Positions 33,496-39,046 of a DNA stretch of 39,046 nt are shown piece after piece (position 1 is the stretch's first letter; every line of letters starts with the position of its first letter). The position numbers and the translations under genes were made by a program. The DNA is taken from positions 1 through 39,046 of the forward strand of contig JBHIAG010000010.1 of NCBI GenBank assembly GCA_046758465.1, in the 5' to 3' direction. The notes beneath the pieces are model-generated. The model did not search any database, was not told the DNA's origin, and saw only the letters and a program-made list of their open reading frames with translations. Source of the stretch: JBHIAG01 sp046758465. GTDB lineage: Bacteria > Acidobacteriota > Terriglobia > Acidiferrales > 2-02-FULL-67-57.

Positions 33496-33945
33496 ATGAA
33501 ACTGGTTGACAAGATCAGCTCAGTTTTGCGCCGCAAAGGCCACCAAGTCTGGGCCATGACCCCCGCCGCGTCGGTCTACGACGCGATCGCAATGATGGCC
33601 GACAAGCACGTCGGGGCATTGTTGGTGCTTGCGGACAGCAAGCTGGTCGGGGTCATCTCCGAGCGCGATTACGCTCGCAAGGTCATCCTGAAAGGAAAAT
33701 CCTCAACCCAAATCCAGGTGCGCGAAATCATGACGAGTCCGGTTATTTTCGTGACTCCGGAGCACACCGTGGACCAGTGCATGAGAATCATGACGACCAA
33801 CCAGATACGTCATCTTGCAGTCATGGAACGCGAGCAGGTGGTGGGCGTTCTTTCCATGGGTGATTTAGTGGGCTGGATCATCTCAGCGCAAGAGGAAACC
33901 ATCGGCCAACTGGAGAACTACATCACCGGAAAGTACCCGGCATGA
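33496..33945 (+). CDS. Two-CBS-domain protein
   Basis: 149-residue protein consisting almost only of a CBS pair (Bateman module), which usually binds adenosyl nucleotides. First CBS: VYDAIAMMADKHVGALLVLADSKLVGVISERDYARKVI; second: MTSPVIFVTPEHTVDQCMRIMTTNQIRHLAVMEREQVVGVLSMGDL. No enzyme domain is attached, so a regulatory or sensor role is likely. ATG 33496 is chosen over an upstream in-frame TTG at 33487; neither has a good ribosome site. It is convergent with the transhydrogenase operon. Confidence 0.9.
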   Translation: MKLVDKISSVLRRKGHQVWAMTPAASVYDAIAMMADKHVGALLVLADSKLVGVISERDYARKVILKGKSSTQIQVREIMTSPVIFVTPEHTVDQCMRIMTTNQIRHLAVMEREQVVGVLSMGDLVGWIISAQEETIGQLENYITGKYPA

Positions 33946-34030
33946 AACCCTGCCGCATCCAGCTTGAAGACCAGAGCGCTTTTTCCTTCACCCGGTTGGA
34001 CGCTCCCCTGAGCTAGCCTGGAGTCGCTCT

Positions 34031-34070
34031 CCCCCGCGCAGGTTCCAGCGCCTCACCAGGCGCGCGGGGG
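34031..34070. terminator. Possible terminator hairpin between convergent genes
   Basis: CCCCCGCGC (34031-34039) pairs with GCGCGGGGG (34062-34070), with a nested GCGCCT/AGGCGC stem inside. It lies between the convergent CBS gene and pntB and could stop transcription from either side, but no T-run follows. Confidence 0.35.
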
Positions 34071-34139
34071 CGATTCGGAACTCGCTCCGACTCCGGCGGC
34101 GGCTCGAATCCCCTCCGTCATTGGGAGCTCCTGCGTTCC

Positions 34140-35768
34140 CTAGGCTTCCTTGACCGCGGCCGTCAGATCCATGGCCATCTGTTTTGCATCGCCAAAGAGC
34201 ATCAGAGAATTGTCTGCCGCAAAGAGGGGATTGGGAATGCCCGCAAATCCTGGCCCCAGACTCCGCTTGATGACGACCACGGAGCGGGCCTGGTCAACGT
34301 TGAGGATCGGCATGCCTGCGATGGGAATGGCGGAGTCGGTATTGCGCGCCAGGGGATTGACCACATCGTTGGCCCCGATGACCAGCACCACATCGGTTTG
34401 CCGAAAGGTAGGGTTGATTTCGTCCATTTCCCTCAGCTTCTCGTAGGGGACGTTGGCTTCGGCCAGCAGGACGTTCATGTGTCCGGGCATGCGGCCGGCC
34501 ACGGGATGAATCGCAAACTCTACCTCCACTCCCCTGGATTCGAGCAGGTTCGTCAGGTCCTGGACCGCGTACTGGGCCTGGGCGACGGCCATCCCGTAGC
34601 CCGGGGCGATGACCACGCGCCGGGCAGCGTCCAACAACATCGCTACCTCCTGGGGCGAGGCGGATTTCACGCGGCCAGCGTAGATATTTTCGCTCTCCGC
34701 TTCCGTGGCAACGACCGCGCCGACGCCGGCGAAGATGACGTTGGGCAGGGAGCGGTTCATCGCCTTGCACATCAGGGCAGTAAGGATGAAGCCAGCCGAG
34801 CCCACCAGGGAGCCGGCAATGATCAGCACGCTGTTGTTGAGCACCCACCCGTGTCCGGCGGCTGCGAGTCCTGAGTAGGCGTTGAGTAAGGAGATGACCA
34901 CCGGCATGTCGGCCCCGCCGATAGGGATCACCAACATGACCCCAAGAAGCGCGGCCACCACCACCATCATCCAGAACGGCAGCGCCGACTTGGAATGAAT
35001 AGTGAGCTCCTCTCCCTGGCGTCTGACTACGTAGGTTTCTTTCTGGTCATTATCCGTGATCCGCCATGCGCCCGGTTCCGCCCCGACCGCAACGCTGACA
35101 CGAGGCGAGAGCGAGACTCCGCTCTTTTCAAACCCCTGCCGAAAGTCTTTTGGCAGCACCGCACGATCCAGATCGGTTGCGAACCGCGAACCGGTGCGAA
35201 ACAGCAAGGGAGTATACCCTGCCACCTGCCAGCCACTCAGGCCCAGGCAGATGAGCAGCAGCACCACATTGATCAGGTGGCGGCCGGGCAGCAGGATGGG
35301 ACGCTCTTTGACGAGTCCCTGGAGTTTGCCAAATGCCACCGCGCTGCCGGTAAGAGACACCGCACCAATCAGCGCCGCGGCCGCGGCGGAGGAGGTGAAT
35401 TGGACAGTGATCTCTTCAATCCACTGCCCCCGGAGAGCTTCCTCCAGGGCGGCCCCCACCGCCAGGGCCGAGGCCCCGCCCCCGAAGCCGTTAAAGATGG
35501 CAACCACTTGCGGCATCGCGGTCATAGGCGAGCGGTAGGCCATGAATGTCCCGATCAGGCCCCCCACCACGAACCCCGCAATGATGATGCGAAAGTCGAC
35601 AATCCGCCTATCGGTGAGGGTGACCACAATGGCCAGCAGCATGCCTACGCCCGCCAAGAGGTTGCCCCGCACCGCCGTGCGGGGATGCGACAACCCTTTG
35701 AGGCCAAAGATGAAGAGGACCGCCGCGGTGAGGTAGAGAAGCTTAATGAGGGCTTCTTCTTTCGGCAT
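34140..35768 (-). CDS. pntB: NAD(P) transhydrogenase subunit beta with an inserted loop
   Basis: Membrane and NADP(H)-binding subunit of the proton-translocating transhydrogenase. 542 residues against about 462 in E. coli. The N-terminal part has the membrane segments with the GRH motif (PGRHLINVV); GGADMPVVISLLNAYSG and the C-terminal NADP-binding domain (VIAPGYGMAVAQAQY, GMPGHMNVLLAEA-like RMPGHMNVLLAEA, VLVIGANDVVNP) are canonical. Residues about 186-260 form an extra polar stretch between two membrane segments where E. coli has only about ten residues, with no Cys and many charged residues. It sits directly after the pntAB gene (1-base gap). Confidence 0.95.
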   Translation of the reverse strand: MPKEEALIKLLYLTAAVLFIFGLKGLSHPRTAVRGNLLAGVGMLLAIVVTLTDRRIVDFRIIIAGFVVGGLIGTFMAYRSPMTAMPQVVAIFNGFGGGASALAVGAALEEALRGQWIEEITVQFTSSAAAAALIGAVSLTGSAVAFGKLQGLVKERPILLPGRHLINVVLLLICLGLSGWQVAGYTPLLFRTGSRFATDLDRAVLPKDFRQGFEKSGVSLSPRVSVAVGAEPGAWRITDNDQKETYVVRRQGEELTIHSKSALPFWMMVVVAALLGVMLVIPIGGADMPVVISLLNAYSGLAAAGHGWVLNNSVLIIAGSLVGSAGFILTALMCKAMNRSLPNVIFAGVGAVVATEAESENIYAGRVKSASPQEVAMLLDAARRVVIAPGYGMAVAQAQYAVQDLTNLLESRGVEVEFAIHPVAGRMPGHMNVLLAEANVPYEKLREMDEINPTFRQTDVVLVIGANDVVNPLARNTDSAIPIAGMPILNVDQARSVVVIKRSLGPGFAGIPNPLFAADNSLMLFGDAKQMAMDLTAAVKEA

Positions 35769-35769
35769 G

Positions 35770-36051
35770 CTAGTCCTTGCGGCGAAACATTCCGAGCATC
35801 CGGTGCGTCACCAAGAAGCCGCCTACCACGTTCGCCGTCGCCATCGCCACCGCACAAAACCCCAGGATCTCGGTCAGGGGAGTGAGTCGCGCACCCGAGG
35901 TGATTAACGTCCCCACCAGGGTGATGCCGGAGATGGCATTGGCCCCCGACATCAAGGGGGTGTGCAACAAAGGAGGCACCTTGGTGATCACCTCAAAGCC
36001 CACAAACAGGGCCAACACAAAGATGGTCAGAGCCGCAACGAAGACTTCCAT
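35770..36051 (-). CDS. pntAB: NAD(P) transhydrogenase subunit alpha, membrane part
   Basis: 93-residue protein with about three membrane segments, equivalent to the C-terminal membrane domain of E. coli PntA, split off as a separate gene as in many bacteria. Hallmark stretch: IFVLALFVGFEVITKVPPLLHTPLMSGANAISGITLVG. Its ATG (36051-36049) overlaps the pntAA stop as TGATG, and an AGGAGGAG ribosome site lies inside the end of pntAA. Confidence 0.95.
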   Translation of the reverse strand: MEVFVAALTIFVLALFVGFEVITKVPPLLHTPLMSGANAISGITLVGTLITSGARLTPLTEILGFCAVAMATANVVGGFLVTHRMLGMFRRKD

Positions 36052-37241
36052 CAGGAACTCCTCCTTTCATCGGTGAGAGCGGAGGCGGCGGGCAGGCCCA
36101 GCAGCGCACGCACCTGGGGGTTGACTACCTCTCCCTGGTGCGTGAGCAGGGCATCCCGAATGATGGGGTCATCCAGGTTGAGGCGGAGCTCGCCATCCTC
36201 CACTAGGTTCAGGAGAAACGCGGTGACGTTTTTGGCGTACATCTGGCTGGCGTGGTAGGGGACGGTGGCCGGGAGATTGAGGGGCCCCAGGATGGTAACG
36301 CCGTGGGCTTCCACTGTTTCCCCCGGCTGAGTGAGTTCGCAGTTCCCACCTCCTTCGGCGGCCAGGTCGATGATGACGGAGCCCAGCCGCATTTTCTCGA
36401 CCGCCTCGGCGGTGATGAGGATGGGGGACTTTTTGCCGGGAATCGCGGCGGTGGTGATGACCACATCACTTTCAGCGACCGCTTGTGTCATCAGCTCTCG
36501 CTGGCGGCGGTAGAACTCCTCGTCCATGGCCCGGGCATACCCTCCCGCCGCCTCCGCTTCCTCGGTTTCCAAGCCTAGCTCCAGGAACTTGGCCCCCAGG
36601 CTCTCCACCTCCTCCTTGACTGCGGGCCGGACATCGTAAGCCCGCACCACGGCGCCCAAGCGGCGGGAGGTGGCAATGGCCTGGAGCCCGGCCACGCCAG
36701 CCCCCACCACAAAGACCCGGGCGGGGGTGATGGTTCCGGCAGCAGTAATCATCATGGGGTACATCTTCTTCAGCGCTCCGGCGGCCAGCAGAGCGGCCTT
36801 GTAGCCCGCGATCGTGGCCATTGAGGTCAGCGCATCCATGGGCTGGGCCCGGCTGATGCGTGGCAGCAGCTCCAGCGCAAAGGCGGTGATACCCCTGCCG
36901 GCAAGCCCGCGCACGGCTTCGGGGGCGCCTAACGGGTTCAGCAGCCCCACCACTACCTGACCCGCGTGGAGCGACGCCAGCTCGGTGGGGGCGGCATCCG
37001 GGTTGCCACCCAAACCGCGGACTTGGAGGAGCACATCGGCCGAGGAGAAAAGTTGCGTCCGATTCGGGGCCAGCCGTGCTCCCTGCAGCTGGTAGGCCGC
37101 GTCGGGGAAACCGGCGCTTTGACCCGCTCCCGGTTCCACCAGGACTTCCAATCCGGCCTTGGCCAGGGTCGGCACGACCGCCGGCACCAGGGCCACGCGC
37201 CGCTCCTGCGGATAGCACTCGACCGCTACGCCGACGATCAT
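36051..37241 (-). CDS. pntAA: NAD(P) transhydrogenase subunit alpha, soluble NAD-binding part
   Basis: 396-residue domain I protein that binds NAD(H) in the cytoplasm. The alanine dehydrogenase/PNT N-terminal domain starts ECYPQERRVALVPAVVPTLAKAG; the NAD-binding motif is VFVVGAGVAGLQAIATSRRLGA (about residues 175-196), followed by YDVRPAVKEEVESLGAKF. Conserved QPMDALTSMATIAGYKA and AEGGGNCELT are typical of PntA rather than Ald. First gene of the pntAA-pntAB-pntB operon, which makes NADPH from NADH using the proton gradient. Confidence 0.95.
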   Translation of the reverse strand: MIVGVAVECYPQERRVALVPAVVPTLAKAGLEVLVEPGAGQSAGFPDAAYQLQGARLAPNRTQLFSSADVLLQVRGLGGNPDAAPTELASLHAGQVVVGLLNPLGAPEAVRGLAGRGITAFALELLPRISRAQPMDALTSMATIAGYKAALLAAGALKKMYPMMITAAGTITPARVFVVGAGVAGLQAIATSRRLGAVVRAYDVRPAVKEEVESLGAKFLELGLETEEAEAAGGYARAMDEEFYRRQRELMTQAVAESDVVITTAAIPGKKSPILITAEAVEKMRLGSVIIDLAAEGGGNCELTQPGETVEAHGVTILGPLNLPATVPYHASQMYAKNVTAFLLNLVEDGELRLNLDDPIIRDALLTHQGEVVNPQVRALLGLPAASALTDERRSS

Positions 37242-37554
37242 CTAAAGCTCCTACGTAAAGCCCGTGTGTCGCGACTTCCTGCCACCGTTCCCATTGTAGC
37301 GCAATCTTCTGTAGCTGAAATACTGATTAGCACTATAGCCGAGATGTCAACCCATGCCGACCGCCGCTCGGCTCGTCATCAAGCGGGTGCTGAGCACCTC
37401 TTCCAAACTGTCTGGAGAAGGTGAGTTGCGGCAAAGCACCCTTCGATCCCGCAAGCCCACCCCGAAGCTTCGGGAGTTGGCCGGCGGGACTGCCTTCGAG
37501 TCCGCTCTGCGGGACTCCACCCAGGCAGAACAAGTAGGGGCACCGTAGCAGATT

Positions 37555-37578
37555 GCCCCCAGGCAGGAGCCTGGGGGC
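37555..37578. repeat. Perfect 10-base inverted repeat GCCCCCAGGC
   Basis: GCCCCCAGGC (37555-37564), loop AGGA, then its exact complement GCCTGGGGGC (37569-37578). It lies in the intergenic region between lolC and pntAA, is not followed by a T-run on either strand, and is of unknown role. Confidence 0.6.
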
Positions 37579-37678
37579 TCGATGTACGAAAAATTCTCTC
37601 GACTGCCGGCGGGAAGCGACCTCGTGCAACGTGCTTCCTGCCTCGTGGGCGAGGACCGCGAACCGGGAAACGGAAAAC

Positions 37679-37699
37679 GGGGGCGCATGCAGCGCCCCC
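37679..37699 (-). terminator. Candidate terminator after lolC
   Basis: GGGGGCGC (37679-37686) pairs with GCGCCCCC (37692-37699) around a 5-base loop, about 50 bases beyond the lolC stop. On the minus strand the stem is followed by GTTTTCCGTTTCC, a weak T-rich tail. Confidence 0.45.
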
Positions 37700-37714
37700 C
37701 TTTGCCTCGCGCTT

Positions 37715-37735
37715 CCTGCCTCCTGCCTCCTGCCT
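37715..37735. repeat. 7-base tandem repeat CCTGCCT x3
   Basis: Three perfect adjacent copies of CCTGCCT just after the lolC stop codon (minus strand), with one further single copy near 37637. Simple-sequence tract, role unknown. Confidence 0.6.
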
Positions 37736-37748
37736 CGGGAGCCGCGGG

Positions 37749-38981
37749 TTACTCGTAGCGGAGGATTTCGGTGGGCAGCAGGGCGGCGGCGCGGCGGGCG
37801 GGATAGAGGGCGGCGGCAAAGCTGATGGCGAGGGCGGCCAGGGCGATGAAAATGGCGTCGAGGGGATGGGCCTGGAAGGGGACAAACGGAATCCCATAGA
37901 TTTCCGGGTCGAGTGGGATGAGTTGGCGGGTGTGGGCGAGCCAGGCGGCTAGATAGCCGACGCCCAGGCCGAGGAGCGTGCCCAGGGCGCCGATGGCGAG
38001 GCCGTGGAGGATGAAGATGCGCTGAATCTGGGCCCTGCGGGCGCCGAAGGAAACGAGGACGGCGATGTCGCGGCGCTTTTCCAGCACGAGCATGACCAGC
38101 AGGATGAGAATGTTGAGTCCGGCGACAAAGACGATGAGACCGATGAAGATAGCGGTGACGAGTTTTTCCAGGCGCAGGGCGCGGAAGAGGCTGCGGTGGT
38201 GCTCAGTCCAGGGGGTGGCGACGAAAGCGGGGCCGGCGGCTTGCTGGGCTTCGGCGACGAGGTTTTCGGCGGCGTAGACATCAGTGAGGCGCAACTCGAG
38301 TATCGAGACCACATCGCCGAGGCCGAACAGTTGCTGGGCGGCTGCCAGGCTGGTATAGACCCAGCCGGCGTCGAAGTCATAGAAGCCGGATTCGAAAATG
38401 CCCACCAGTTCGAAGCTGCGATACTTCGGGACGAGGCCGAAGGGAGTCAGGTGCCCCTGGGGGCTTGTCACCAGCACCGGGTCGCCGACGCGCAGGCCGA
38501 GGCGGTTGGCGAGTTCGCGGCCGACGAGTAGGGGCGGGGTGGGTTGCTGCGAAGCTGCGGGACGGAGCGCTTCGGCAGAGCCTTCGGGCAAACGGGCCAG
38601 GAAGCTAGTAAACTCGTGGGCGTGGTCGGGGTCAAGTCCCTTGAGGACGATGCCCTGGGCGCGGGAGGCGCTGGCGAGGAGCACGGTTTCGTAGAGGGCA
38701 GGTGAGACGGAGGTGACGCCGGGGAGGGCGGCCAGGCGGGTGGCGAGTTGGCGGTAGTCGCGGATGCCGCTGACATCTGTGCGCGTAACGCTGAGGTGGG
38801 CGGTGGAGCCGAGCAGGCGCTGCTCGAAGGTTTGCCGGAAGCCGGCGTTGATGGCCAGCGCCAGGACGAGCGAGGCAACGCCGGTGGCGACGGCAGCAAT
38901 GGCGATGAGGGTGATGACCGAGAGGAAACTGCGGCGGCCGGTGCGCAGATAGCGGCGGGCGAGCAGCCATTCAAAGTGCAT
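37749..38981 (-). CDS. lolC: Lipoprotein-releasing ABC transporter permease (LolC/LolE family)
   Basis: 410-residue inner-membrane protein with four membrane segments: one near the N-terminus (SVITLIAIAAVATGVASLVLALAINAG), a large periplasmic MacB-like domain (about residues 45-265), then three segments (AIFIGLIVFVAGLNILILLVMLV; LHGLAIGALGTLLGLGVGYLAAW; AIFIALAALAISFAAALYPARRAAAL). The EKRRDIAVLVSFGARRAQIQRIF coupling helix and the YPARRAAALLPTEILRYE end are typical. It is the only permease in view, so a single-type LolF arrangement is possible. Its ATPase partner LolD is at 32474, separated by the CBS and transhydrogenase genes. ATG 38981 starts the conserved MHFEWLLARRYLR. Confidence 0.9.
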   Translation of the reverse strand: MHFEWLLARRYLRTGRRSFLSVITLIAIAAVATGVASLVLALAINAGFRQTFEQRLLGSTAHLSVTRTDVSGIRDYRQLATRLAALPGVTSVSPALYETVLLASASRAQGIVLKGLDPDHAHEFTSFLARLPEGSAEALRPAASQQPTPPLLVGRELANRLGLRVGDPVLVTSPQGHLTPFGLVPKYRSFELVGIFESGFYDFDAGWVYTSLAAAQQLFGLGDVVSILELRLTDVYAAENLVAEAQQAAGPAFVATPWTEHHRSLFRALRLEKLVTAIFIGLIVFVAGLNILILLVMLVLEKRRDIAVLVSFGARRAQIQRIFILHGLAIGALGTLLGLGVGYLAAWLAHTRQLIPLDPEIYGIPFVPFQAHPLDAIFIALAALAISFAAALYPARRAAALLPTEILRYE

Positions 38982-39046
38982 CGCGGACTGCCTCAGCGTG
39001 TGTCGTCATCCGCCCCGGTTGTCCCGCCGTTTCCCGCCGGTTCCCG

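Larger units (their letters stand above)
37242..37748. other. Intergenic region upstream of pntAA and downstream of lolC
   Basis: About 500 bases without a convincing gene. It holds a perfect 10-base hairpin (37555-37578), a terminator-like hairpin (37679-37699) and three tandem copies of CCTGCCT (37715-37735). The promoter of the pnt operon should lie in the left part; a TTGACA is present on the minus strand at 37350-37345 but has no good -10 at normal distance. Confidence 0.5.

Noticed and set aside
37322..37350. TTGACA on the minus strand as the pnt operon promoter
   Set aside because: The only good -10-like TATAGT is 7 bases away, and the hexamer at 17 bases (ATCAGT) is poor.
38980..39046. 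CCCGCCGTTTCCCGCCGGTTCCCG at the right edge as a repeat array
   Set aside because: Too short and cut by the window edge to judge.

Overview
The window reads as high-GC chromosomal DNA of a Gram-negative (diderm) bacterium, most likely an Acidobacteriota member. It encodes BamA, an OmpH/Skp-like chaperone and LolC/LolD lipoprotein export parts, together with ClpC, a long RNase E/G, and the order rimP-nusA-infB-ylxP-rbfA-truB next to ompH-bamA-clpC-lolD. The phylum is inferred from gene content and order and was not tested by any search. The sequence looks chromosomal throughout. I found no transposase, integrase, phage gene, tRNA, rRNA or CRISPR array.

Layout, left to right. 1-5317 (+): 3' part of mrdA (PBP2), mrdB (RodA) and an RNase E/G gene, an elongation/RNA-processing block. 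5356-9799: a Moco sulfite-oxidase-like enzyme (-), a DUF309 gene (+), then a minus-strand accessory cluster of geranylgeranyl-reductase-type flavoprotein, seven-iron ferredoxin, type III polyketide synthase and a membrane-anchored CuA-type cupredoxin. 9800-12416: a repeat-bearing intergenic region, a secreted subtilase gene broken by one frameshift and one stop, and an outer-membrane beta-barrel gene. 12613-14806 (+): UPF0173 metallo-hydrolase, 5-formyl-THF cyclo-ligase family protein and an O-methyltransferase. 14901-18100 (-): thioredoxin reductase and a 711-residue fusion of a flavoprotein to a polytopic NapH/NosR-type iron-sulfur module. 18252-19805 (+): a stand-alone secretin-like protein. 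19990-26044 (-): the nusA/infB translation operon. 26158-33163 (-): ompH, bamA, clpC, lolD. 33496-33945 (+): a two-CBS protein. 34140-37241 (-): a three-gene proton-translocating transhydrogenase operon. 37749-38981 (-): lolC.

How the genes fit together: the housekeeping blocks are envelope growth (mrdAB), outer-membrane assembly and lipoprotein sorting (bamA, ompH, lolC/D), proteostasis (clpC) and translation/ribosome maturation. Redox functions are also prominent: TrxR, the flavo-iron-sulfur fusion, PntAB, ferredoxin and a CuA domain.

The observations most worth following are: (i) the 711-residue fusion, in which the FAD-domain motif normally found at the C-terminus of thioredoxin-reductase-like enzymes lies at the N-terminus, suggesting a circular permutation, followed by a membrane ferredoxin module; (ii) two non-coding elements with the same terminal inverted repeat, bounded by TA and placed exactly on stop codons, suggesting an IS630/mariner-type MITE; (iii) the type III PKS cluster carrying a CuA domain with no oxidase; (iv) large insertions in RNase E/G and in PntB.
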